From the NCBI GenBank assembly GCA_947561715.1, contig OX387198.1:16678001-16742000 (forward strand): a stretch of DNA of 64,000 nucleotides, in the 5' to 3' direction. Shown here one piece after another: positions 1 through 10,565 of this stretch. The position numbers and the translations under genes are program-made. Each line of letters opens with the position of its first letter. Within the stretch, counting starts at the first letter, position 1. The notes below the pieces were generated by a model. The model had not been told where the DNA came from. It saw only the letters and a program-made list of their open reading frames with translations, and did no database searches. Source of the DNA: Ascidia mentula (lineage: Eukaryota > Chordata > Ascidiacea > Phlebobranchia > Ascidiidae).

Positions 1-486
1 GCCAAACTTGCTCAAAAAATCCTGATTTCGGAGCCAAGTGCAAAGGTGAAACCCACGGGACGGAACATGGAAATGTTACGCGCAGTCCGTATTTGTCGAG
101 GGCACCTTTGATGGCGACTTCTGTTTTGCGATTTGCTGCTAAGCCCGTGAATAGCCAAACCAAATCGTCGTTAACCGTGGGAAAATGTGGAGTTTCTCTA
201 GGATGTCTGTGATAGGCTGAAGTACATAGTTTAGGAAGATGTTGACCAGAGAGGCCGGATCGTTGTCACCAGTGGTAATACCATCAGGCTGACTGTAAAA
301 GTTATTCCCATATTTTAATGTTATGCTTTTCAAGTTGAGGGAAGTTAATTCAACCAACAACCCTCGTACATACGTGTTCAAAGAAGAGGATTTACTCATG
401 TTATTTGTTATTAAAGTCGATACGATTAACCCAAAAAGCAAGATGTGAATACATGCAAAGTATAATTCAAAACAGTCACATGCCAC
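1..486 (-). mobile_element. Reverse-transcriptase relic, family uncertain
   Basis: Read on the minus strand, this stretch has the look of a reverse-transcriptase palm: a run around Q-P-D-G-I-T-T-G-D-N-D followed by S-L-V-N-I-F-L, and further on an N-D-D-L-V-W motif that could be the catalytic aspartate pair. It runs off the window edge and is broken. I cannot place it in a family; the GDN-type variant of the usual GxPxGxxxSP motif is not typical of the LINE or Gypsy copies elsewhere in the window. Call based on motif pattern only. Confidence 0.4.
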
Positions 487-634
487 AAAGATTAATTGAT
501 GAACATCATGAAGTCGATGCAGTATTGTTGCATCGTTACCGACGGAGGACGTATGTTATATACGTAGCGGAAACTCTTAAAAATAAAAATAAAAAAGGCC
601 GCCGTGCTACTGCGGAATTGTAAGACTATTGTCA
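383..634. repeat. Duplicated segment, second copy at 62,768-62,990
   Basis: The stretch from about 383 to the foldback boundary matches 62,768-62,990 closely in the same orientation, sharing blocks such as the one around GATGAACATCATGAAGTCGA. In the later copy it lies about 0.5 kb upstream of NLR3. This suggests that the left edge of the window belongs to an equivalent position in the NLR array, upstream of NLR1, now separated from it by the foldback element. Confidence 0.7.
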
Positions 635-635
635 A

Positions 636-2548
636 TCTGGCAGAATCCAAATACGTTTTTTAGCTAAAAGCGTTCCGCATCAATGATTACAGTTACACAA
701 GAAGGTTAATCGGATATATATGTGTTTATTCTTAGTTTAAATTACAACAAGCTTCCAAATTTTAACAAAAATTCTTCTGCAAGGTTATTACATACAGGTG
801 CTCGCCGCAAATTCCTAGGTTTTCTATCAGAATCATTTGGATTTTGCGCGCTTTGCTAGGGGGGGGTACGTCACATTCAACCGCGTGCCAAAATACTTTC
901 CGCCCCCTATAATTTTTTTAAAATCTCTGTATCTGTCAAGAATCTAGTGCTGATTAACGGGAAAACAATTAAAATCGGTAATCGCAGGTCACTCACAATT
1001 ACTATTTATGACAACGTGATTCATTCGTTTCTCAAAAACGTAATGTATTTGTATGGAGTTAGACCAGTTTTTCGATATAATTAACAACCGAAAATGATGA
1101 TCATTTTGCATTTTTTGTGTGTTGTGCGTTAGGGTCACATAATCAAAGAAATATCTACACCTTATTTTTTCTCGAAAACGTAATGAATTCTTTTTGTTCG
1201 CCCTCACTGGTTCGAATCTCAAAAGATAATATACCTTGTTTTTATTCGATTTGATGTATTTTTTTCTCCGATTTATTTTATTGGGGTCTCCTGACAAAGA
1301 TATTTCAGGGTTTTTGACGTTGCAGTCGTGCGTTTTTATTCGCGGTTAAAGGTCTTACTGGGTAGTTTGCGTGCGTTAATTGCATTTATAAAAGAAAATT
1401 ACAGATTCAAGCCGACTTTATTTGGTATGGCTGGCACTTTTTCGCAAATCTATTATATTTTGTTGGGGTTGCAGAGCAATTACGTTTTCCGTAATATGTC
1501 CATGCTTAATCAGATAAACATGCACTCACAAGTAACTGTAAAGTTTTCTTGGCGTTCAAATATTATCAGCAAAATGCTAATAACAGCGATCAATTTCAAC
1601 GTATATAACGTAAGTGTCCTATACAACAAATCAAAAAGAAATGCCCACTGAAAACTTTGAACTAGAATCCATTTAACCATTCTGTCACGTCTGAGTTGCA
1701 CAATTTACCACAAAACAGCTACGAAAAACATATTTCTGCATATTTTGTTCTGTCGCATGTCTAGCGGAAACGTCAAGAATTGTTTACGCCAGTCGTGTTT
1801 TTTTATGTTTTATGGCACGCTCGTCATTTATGTGTAAAATAGAAATATAGGTAGTGCATGAGCACTAATCCCTTTAACTACCTTTTCATGTGTACAAAAA
1901 GCAGCATAAAATTTGGGTCAATTAGGTCACACATTAAAGGCAAAAACAATTTGTACAGAATTTTCTTCATAACCCCAAAATCTTTTATTTTCATTGGAAT
2001 AGCGATACTCCAACACAGTCACTCTCATAGAAAACCTAGGTTTGTACTGATTTTAAGTGCTTTCCCGTTAATCAGCACTAGATTTTTGACAGATACAGAG
2101 ATTTTAAAAACATAATAGGGGGCGGAAAGTATTTTGACACGCGGTTGAATGTGACGTGACCCCCTAGCAAAACACGCAAATTCTGATGGAATACCTGGGA
2201 TTTGTACCGATTTTAATTGTTTTCCCTTTAATCAGCACAAGATTCTTGACAGATAAAAAAATTTTAAAAAAATTATAGGGGGCAGAAAGTATTTTGGCAC
2301 GCGGTTGAATGTGACGTACCCCCCTATAGCAAAATAGGTAAAATCGCTGATGTTTGTAGTCATTCTGATGCAAAACGTGGTTTTTGCTGCCAGTAATTTG
2401 TGTGTACTAACCGTCCAGTTTGATTTTGGTTCAAATAATTAGACGTACTGTGATTTATAGACAGAACAAACACGTTTGTATCTTATAAACCGTGAAATGA
2501 TGATCATTGATGCAGAACGCTTTTTTCGAAGAAACATATTCGGAATTA
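636..2548. mobile_element. Diverged foldback-type element A
   Basis: An inverted-repeat element related to the larger neighbour at 2,549-15,661. Its left end (from TCTGGCAGAATCCAAA at 636) and its right end (about 2,480-2,548 on the other strand) share GCGTTCCGCATCAATGA-type sequence. The left arm carries one diverged copy of the tandem unit (about 840-1,000); the right arm carries two (about 2,030-2,380) in reverse orientation. The unit differs from that of element B: CCGCGTGCCAAAATACTTTCC replaces the equivalent block, and TACGTCACATTC replaces the TGACGTCA palindrome. No convincing protein is encoded in the 1-kb middle. I see no transposase, so it is probably non-autonomous and old. Confidence 0.55.
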
Positions 2549-2739
2549 TTGTTTCGCAAAATGCGTTCCGCATCAATGAGCAGCATTGCACAAGAAGGTT
2601 TAACTTGTACAAAAGAGTTTATTGTTGGTATATATCATACCAGTAAGCATTATTTTGCAAAATATTTCACTTCTTAATCATTTCGTACCAATACCTCTGT
2701 AGAAGTCCCAAGTTTATATTCAAAATAACCTGAAATACA

Positions 2740-4372
2740 GATCTTTTTGCTCATTTTTGCATTGCTGGTGACGTCACATTCAATCAAATGCCGAACCACT
2801 TTCCGCTTCATAGGATTTTATTTAAATCTCAGTATCTGTCAAGGATAGAGTCCAGAATAGCGTGAAAGTAATAAAAATCGGTAGAGATCCCACGTATTCC
2901 ATCAGAATGACCTGAAACACCAGTGTTTTTGCGCTTTTTGCATTGCCGGTGACGTCACATTCAATCAAGTGCCAAACCACTTTCCGCTTCATAGGATTTT
3001 ATTTAAATCTCAGTATCTGTCAAGGATGGAGTGCAGAATAGCGTGAAAGTAATAAAAATCAGTAGAGATCCCACGTATTCCATCAGAATGACCTGAAACA
3101 CCAGTGTTTTTGCGCTTTTTTGCATTGCCGGTGACGTCACATTCAATCAAGTGCCAAACCACTTTCCGCTTTATAGGATTTGTTTTAAATCTCAGTATCT
3201 GTCAAGGATAAAGTGCAGAATAGCGTGAAAGTAATAAAAATCGGTAGAGATCCCACGTATTCCATCAGAATGACCTGAAACACGTGTGTTTTTGCGCTTT
3301 TTTGCATTGCCGGTGACGTCACATTCAATCAAGTGCCAAACCACTTTCCGCTTCATAGGATTTTTTTTTAAATCTCAGTATCTGTCAAGGATAGAGTGAA
3401 GAATAGCGTGAAAGTAATAAAAATCGGTAGAGATCCCACGTATTCCATCAGAATGACCTAAAACACGTGTGTTTTTGCGCTTTTTTGCATTGCTGGTGAC
3501 GTCACTTTCAATCAAGTGCCAAACCACTTTCCGCTTCATAGGATTTTATTTAAATCTCAGTATCTGTCAAGGATAAAGTGCAGAATAGCGTGAAAGTAAT
3601 AAAAATTGGTAGAGATCCCACGTATTCCATCAGAATGACCTCAAACACGTGTCTTTTTGCGCTTTTTTCATTGCCGGTGACGTTACATTCAATCAAGTGC
3701 CAAACCACTTTCCGCTTCATAGGATTTTATTTAAATCTCAGTATCTGTCGAGGATGGAGTGCAGAATAGCGTGAAAGTAATAAAAATCGGTAGAGATCCC
3801 ACGTATTCCATCAGAATGACCTAAAACACGTGTGTTTTTGAGCTTTTTTGCATTGCCGGTGACGTCACTTTCAATCAAGTGCCAAACCACTTTCCGCTTC
3901 ATAGGATTTTATTTAAATCTCAGTATCTGTCAAGGATACAGTGCAGAATAGCGTGAAAGTAATAAAAATTGGTAGAGATCCCACGTATTCCATCAGAATG
4001 ACCTAAAACACGTGTGTTTTTGCGCTTTTTTGCATTGCCGGTGACGTCACATTCAATCAAGTGCCAAACCACTTTCCGCTTCATAGGATTTTATTTAAAT
4101 CTCAGTATCTGTCAAGGATAGAGTCCAGAATAGCGTGAAAGTAATAAAAATCGGTAGAGATCCCACGTATTCCATCAGAATGACCTGAAACACCAGTGTT
4201 TTTGCGCTTTTTTGCATTGCCGGTGACGTCTCTTTCAATCAAGTGCCAAACCACTTTCCGCCTCATAGGATTTTATTTAAATCTTAGTATCTGTCAAGGA
4301 TAGAGTGCAGAATAGCGTGAAAGTAATAAAAATCGGTAGAGATCCCACGTTTTCCATCAGAATGACTTCAAA
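2740..4372 (+). repeat. Left arm: about 9 tandem copies of a ~182-bp unit
   Basis: Nine consecutive units are recognisable by the marker GTGACGTCAC near 2,769, 2,949, 3,131, 3,314, 3,496, 3,679, 3,861, 4,043 and 4,227, spaced 182-183 bp; the 3,679 and 4,227 copies have a changed palindrome. Each unit also contains CCACTTTCCGCTTCATAGGA, CAGTATCTGTCAAGGAT and GGTAGAGATCCCACGTATTC. Short reading frames here repeat with the unit and are not genes. Confidence 0.9.
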
Positions 4373-7300
4373 CCAGGGCTTTTTCACTTTTTTGCGATTT
4401 TTAATGAGGCCCAACGCTCCACCAGATGAGCTGTACATGATCGAAACGATTAGAGAAGTCAGATTTTGGCCTATGCAGTGTTTCGTGCACAAATTGCCGG
4501 GCAAAATTTGCATTTACGATATCCACCATTGTAATCAAACAATACAGAAATGTTTACATTGCATGCTATAAATACCATAGCTGCCAAATGAGGGTTTTCT
4601 CATTGTGACGATCCTGTCTCGTTGTGCGATAGCCTTTGAGGTGCTTAATATTATCCGATTGGGAGTTTGTATTGACGAATGGTAGTGGCGAAATCGTCGG
4701 ATTCTAACCTTATTTCCATACCGACATTAACATCCTTTGCAACACTTCTTGATTAAATATGCCAATTGCCCATGCTGGTTGACTTGATTCGATATTGTGC
4801 ATGCTTAATTTCGGTTTACGTCGCTTTATAAAGTATGTTGATACACATACCAAACGCGTTTGTTAGTCTTTTCATAAACACGCCTAACCCTTGCGAATAT
4901 GTACATGTAACCATTTATGTTGACTTCCTTTTAATACGAAGGTTGCTTAGATTTATGTTTCGCCTTGCAAAGGGCGTCATCAGTTTCCGTGGAATGCAAA
5001 ACACATATAAGCAATGTGATAAACATTTGAAAATAGGTCCAGGAAGTATCAAACCTTTTACTCAGCACTATAGATACGGTAATCGATCGACAGCCTGCCA
5101 GGGTAGCTTGGTTCCATCATCCAGTAAGGTTTGAACAAATGATTTTTTCTCTCGTTTGTTTTCCTTTTTGTATTGCGAATGTGCATGGTCGCCATTAGGC
5201 CTATTATTAGCATTGCGCACACCTTTATCGTCAATTTTGCGTGTAAAACGTACTGTGAACATACATTATTTTTCAAACATTTTTTTTACATATTGAAGTA
5301 CATCCCAATATCAGGGTTAAGTACTTTGTAGCGTCATTCGATTTAAATTGCGATCGTGTGATGCAAACCGCCTTTGACATATGGGTGAAAATGTACCCGC
5401 AATCGCGTTGATAAGAATTTGCATTGACACTCACCAAGCCGCATGTGGGACAATGTCAGAACTGGAAGCTGCATTGATAAAAAATTTGTCATCGCATTCC
5501 ATTGTTAGGGGAGTTTGTTTGTGACAGGGATACTTCACCCTACGTAATGGGCTGGGGCTTTCTTACCCAAATTTTATTTACGAGCCCAGCACTGTCTTTC
5601 TCTCACAATATCGCATATCACGAGACTATATGTTTATACGGTAACGCTTTTCGCCCTTTCTGACCGTTCTATTTGATTCTAAATATATTCCATTTTATTT
5701 TATGCTATTTAGTTACATTTCATCAATAAACAATTATACCCAACTGCCTGCATCTTAGCCAAGTGCACTGGTAAACGACAATTCAAAGGCAATTAGCCAG
5801 CATAATCATCGTGACAAGTTGCAACTTCACATTCAAACCCTAAACGTATATTATGTTGTTTTGGACATACCAGTGGCCAGGCTTTAAATAACGAGCACGT
5901 TCGTTATGTTGTTTGGGACATCGGTGTCATAATTCGCCATATTGTACGCGTACCTTAGATAACGTGCGTGTGTCGTAATAATGAACGTGCGCGATATCTA
6001 AAGCCTGGCCAACAGTGTCAAATTCCAAATAAGAGCGACATCATGTGGAATAATAAGGCACGCGCGCGTTAGTAAGCAACACGTTCGATATTAGTGTACA
6101 TGTACCTTAACAGGATATATTTCATGGCCAACCGCGTCATAAGTCAAACTGATGTACGCGTACCTAGTTAACGAACATGCAACTTATTAAGGTGCTTGTA
6201 ACTTAGTAACATGTTAAGTTGGCCGACAGTGTCATAATCTTAGGTAAAATTACTTGTACTATCGTCGTATATTTTCATTTCAAACAACAAATAGTTAGCT
6301 TCAAGTCAAAGCTTATGGGAGTCGATATGCCCTTGTTTTCTGCTTTTACTTTGCAAATATCACTCATGTATCCATCTTGTGGATATCTGTGGTTCGCACC
6401 GTTTACTTTGATGTATCGCAACCCCAAAGAGAACCTAAAACGTGAGGTTTTACTGCAATCTACTCTGCTTTTTGGCAAGCTTAACACGATTAAATTGCGA
6501 CGTAAAGATGCAAACTTAGAAAAAATTATTGTGTGGCATTGCAAGCGCTGTAAAATTCTTTTGAATATTGGCAGCCCATGCGCATTAAAACAAAGTATGT
6601 ACATGTTTACTATAACTTAAAATCAAAATAATTTGTAAAGGCATATGCGTACGTAAAAGTACAAGGTTAGCTGAGAATACAGCGCAATTTCGCTGTTCAA
6701 ATGTTTAATTCTGGAAAAAGAGGACAAATTTGACAAAGGATAAATATTTGAAAAATACATTTCCGGTACTTACAAATTTGTGCGGGGCCATGGTATATTT
6801 GGGCCTGTGATGAAACACTTAGATTTTTAAGCAGTTGCGATAACATTTGAGGATTTGACATAGATCTGACGCTACCTGCCACTAGATGGATACATGAGTG
6901 ATATTAGCAAAGGTGAAAGCAGAAAACAAGGGCATATCGACGCCCATAAGCTGATGACAGTACATGTAATTTTACATAGGATTATGACACTATCGGCCAA
7001 CTTAACATGCGCGCACGTTAATTAGTTACATTAATAAGTTGCATGTTCGTTAATTAAGTACGCGTACATGAGTTTGACTTATTACACGGTTGGCCATGAA
7101 ATGTATCCTATTAAGGTGCATGTACAGTAATAGCGAACGTTTCCGACTCATGAAAATTTCAGCAATCTTTGATCCTGTTACCAGTAGGTACTAACCACAG
7201 ATGATGCAGAAATGTTCATGAACTCAATTGTCAAAGATGTGGCAGTTATCAAAACTCCTGATAATCTAAAACTGTCCAAATAAACGTGCGCAATGTTTTT

Positions 7301-7689
7301 TCTTTAATTGTGCCTGTTTACCCAATTTGTTTCTTAGATTTAGTGGCCACCATGAAAATTGTGTTTCTTATATGTTTGTGTAACAAGCAAAGATGACTTT
7401 CACCTGTGATACATCAACATCATGCACAAATTTAACATTTTTTAAGAGTAAATATCATTTCATTTGAAAATGTTAAATCAAAATATTTATTTTAACAAGC
7501 ATTACCTTTACGGTCATTTATATTCACTACAAAAAGAAGGAAAAAGAATTGGACGCATATTGCACAATAAAACGTTCTTTGCAAGTTCATAAGTGTGACA
7601 CATTGTGATTAGAAGGGAAAATGTATGAGATTGTGTGAAAAATCGAGTGTGCCACTCCATTAGATTCTGCGACGACATAAATTCTGGAC
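4373..7689. other. Centre of the foldback element, non-coding
   Basis: No reading frame here resembles a known protein; the longest (6,219-6,620, 133 codons) has no recognisable motif and lies inside an inverted repeat. The segment is rich in short inverted repeats with CGCG and ACGT cores, for example 5,877-5,907 against 5,977-6,008. I see no transposase, tRNA or other gene. Confidence 0.6.
6095..7140. repeat. Inner inverted repeat in the foldback centre
   Basis: Sequence at about 6,095-6,375 returns in reverse complement at about 6,883-7,140. Shared blocks include TTCATGGCCAACCG against CGGTTGGCCATGAA, and ATATGCCCTTGTTTTCTGC against its inverse. The arms are roughly 270 bp, diverged, with about 500 bp between them. 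It may be a smaller inverted-repeat transposon nested in the centre, or the original core of the foldback element. Confidence 0.65.
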
Positions 7690-10160
7690 AAATATAGAGA
7701 TTTAAAAAAATCCTATGAAGCGGAAAGTGGTTTGGCACTTGATTGAAAGTGACGTCACCGGCAATGCAAAAAAGCGCAAAAACACACGTGTTTCAGGTCA
7801 TTCTGATGGAATACGTGGGATCTCTACCAATTGTTATTACTTTCACGCTATTCTGCACTTTATCCTTGACAGATACTGAGATTTAAAAAAAATCCTATGA
7901 AGCGGAAAGTGGTTTGGCACTTGATTGAAAGTGACGTCACCGGCAATGCAAAAAAGCGCAAAAACACACGTGTTTCAGGTCATTCTGATGGAATACGTGG
8001 GATCTCTACCAATTGTTATTACTTTCACGCTATTCTGCACTTTATCCTTGACAGATACTGAGATTTAAAAAAAATCCTATGAAGCGGAAAGTGGTTTGGC
8101 ACTTGATTGAAAGTGACGTCACCGGTAATGCAAAAAAGCGCAAAAGCACTGGTGTTTCAGGTCATTCTGATGGAATACGTGGGATCTCTACCGATTTTTA
8201 TTACTTTCACGCTATTCTGCACTCCATCCTTGACAGATACTGAGATTTATAAAAATCCTATGAAGCGGAAAGTGGTTTGGCACTTGATTGAAAGTGACGT
8301 CACCGGCAATGCAAAAAAGCGAAAAAAAATTACTCGTGTTTCAGGTAATTCTTATGGAATACGTGGGATCTCTACCGATTTTTATTACTTTCACGCTATT
8401 CTTCACTCTATCCTTGACAGATACTGATATTTAAATAAAATCCTATGAAGCGGAAAGTGGTTTGGCACTTGATTGAAAGTGACGTCACCGGCAATGCAAA
8501 AAAGCGCAAAAACACTGGTGTTTCAGGTCATTCTGATGGAATACGTGGGATCTCTACCGATTTTTATTACTTTCACGCTATTCTGCACTCCATCCTTGAC
8601 AGATACTGAGATTTAAAAAAAATCCTATGAAGCGGAAAGTGGTTTGGCACTTGATTGAAAGTGACGTCACCGGCAATGCAAAAAAGCGAAAAAACACTGG
8701 TGTTTCAGGTCATTCTGATGGAATACGTGGGATCTCTACCAATTTTTATTACTTTCACGCTATTCTGCACTTTATCCTTGACAGATACTGAGATTTAAAT
8801 AAAATCCTATGAAGCGGAAAGTGGTTTGGCACTTAATTGAAAGTGACGTCACCGGCAATGCAAAAAAGCGCAAAAACACTGGTGTTTCAGGTCATTCTGA
8901 TGGAATACGTGGGATCTCTACCGATTTTTATTACTTTCACGCTATTCTGCACTCCATCCTTGACAGATACTGAGATTTAAAAAAAATCCTATGAAGCGGA
9001 AAGTGGTTTGGCACTTGATTGAATGTGACGTCACCGGCAATGCAAAAAAGCGAAAAAACACTGGTGTTTCAGGTCATTCTGATGGAATACGTGGGATCTC
9101 TACCAATTTTTATTACTTTCACGCTATTCTGCACTTTATCCTTGACAGATACTGAGATTTAAATAAAATCCTATGAAGCGGAAAGTGGTTTGGCACTTAA
9201 TTGAAAGTGACGTCACCGGCAATGCAAAAAAGCGCAAAAACACTGGTGTTTCAGGTCATTCTGATGGAATACGTGGGATCTCTACCAATTTTTATTACTT
9301 TCACGCTATTCTGCACTTTATCCTTGACAGATACTGAGATTTAAATAAAATCCTATGAAGCGGAAAGTGGTTTGGCACTTAATTGAAAATGACGTCACCG
9401 GCAATGCAAAAAAGCGCAAAAACACACGTGTTTCAGGTCATTCTGATGGAATACGTGGGATCTCTACCAATTGTTATTACTTTCACGCTATTCTGCACTT
9501 TATCCTTGACAGATACTGAGATTTAAATAAAATCCTATGAAGCGGAAAGTGGTTTGGCACTTAATTGAAAGTGACGTCACCGGCAATGCAAAAAAGCGCA
9601 AAAACACTGGTGTTTCAGGTCATTCTGATGGAATACGTGGGATCTCTACCAATTTTTATTACTTTCACGCTATTCTGCACTTTATCCTTGACAGATACTG
9701 AGATTTAAATAAAATCCTATGAAGCGGAAAGTGGTTTGGCACTTGATTGAAAGTGACGTCACCGGCAATGCAAAAAAGCGCAAAAACACACGTGTTTCAG
9801 GTCATTCTGATGGAATACGTGGGATCTCTACCGATTTTTATTACTTTCACGCTATTCTGCACTCCATCCTTGACAGATACTGAGATTTAAATAAAATCCT
9901 ATGAAGCGGAAAGTGGTTTGGCACTTGATTGAATGTGACGTCACCGGCAATGCAAAAAAGCGCAAAAACACTGGTGTTTCAGGTCATTGTGATGGAATAC
10001 GTGGGATCTCTACCGATTTTGAATACTTTCACGCTATTCTGGACTCTATCCTTGACAGATACTGAGATTTAAATAAAATCCTATGAAGCGGAAAGTGGTT
10101 CGGCATTTGATTGAATGTGACGTCACCGGCAATGCAAAAATGAGCAATAAGATCCGTATT
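7690..10160 (-). repeat. Right arm: 14 tandem copies of the ~182-bp unit, inverted
   Basis: TGACGTCACC occurs near 7,750, 7,932, 8,113, 8,294, 8,480, 8,662, 8,844, 9,026, 9,208, 9,390, 9,572, 9,754, 9,936 and 10,119, that is 14 units at about 182-bp spacing, in reverse orientation to the left arm. All 14 keep the palindrome. Many also keep CACACGTGTT. The copies are very alike, which points to recent amplification or homogenisation. Confidence 0.92.
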
Positions 10161-10271
10161 TCTGGTTATTTTGAATATAAACTTGGGACTTCTACAGAGG
10201 TATTGGTACGAAATGATTAAGAAGTGAAATATTTTGCAAAATAATGCTTACTGGTATGTTATATACCAACA

Positions 10272-10299
10272 ATAAACTCTTTTGTACAAGTTAAACCTT
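10272..10299. repeat. Target-site duplication of the LINE, 3' side
   Basis: A 28-bp stretch beginning ATAAACTCTTTTGTACAAG is repeated exactly at 15,568-15,595. Joining the sequence outside the two copies restores the continuous inverted copy of the foldback left end (about 2,549-2,640), which proves insertion into the foldback arm. Confidence 0.93.
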
Positions 10300-10319
10300 T
10301 TTTTTTTTTTTTTTTTTTA

Positions 10320-10350
10320 TATTTTATTCGGGCACTTTAAAGGTGCCCAG
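10320..10350 (-). promoter_or_regulatory. LINE 3' end: polyadenylation signal and stem-loop
   Basis: On the element strand the last bases before the A-tail contain a hairpin GGGCAC-CTTTAAA-GTGCCC (10,330-10,348) followed by AATAAA (10,323-10,328). Many LINE reverse transcriptases recognise a 3' stem-loop, so this is a candidate recognition element; that role is inferred. Confidence 0.6.
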
Positions 10351-10565
10351 CGAATAACGAAAAAACGATAACAACAGAAACTAGTGCAAACAAAGGATAG
10401 ATACAGTATTTACAAGTATGTACAGGAAGAGAGCGCGACATAAAAGAGGAGAATTACACTATTATTGTTGTTATTATAGAAGAGAACGCAAGTAAAGAGG
10501 AGAGTTACACTGTCAACTGGGAGAGGAAGAAAGCGCTAAAAAGGGGTACACTCTGTGGGGTCCTG

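Noticed and set aside
4305-4571. Plus-strand frame at the end of the left array
   Set aside because: Starts inside a repeat unit and has no protein similarity.
7514-7738. Minus-strand 74-codon frame
   Set aside because: Runs across the boundary of the foldback arm; no similarity.
8107-8427. Reading frame in the tandem array as a gene
   Set aside because: It repeats with the 182-bp unit and breaks when a unit has an indel; chance frame.
2740-10160. Regular arrays as CRISPR
   Set aside because: Units are ~182 bp, without unique spacers, in animal DNA.
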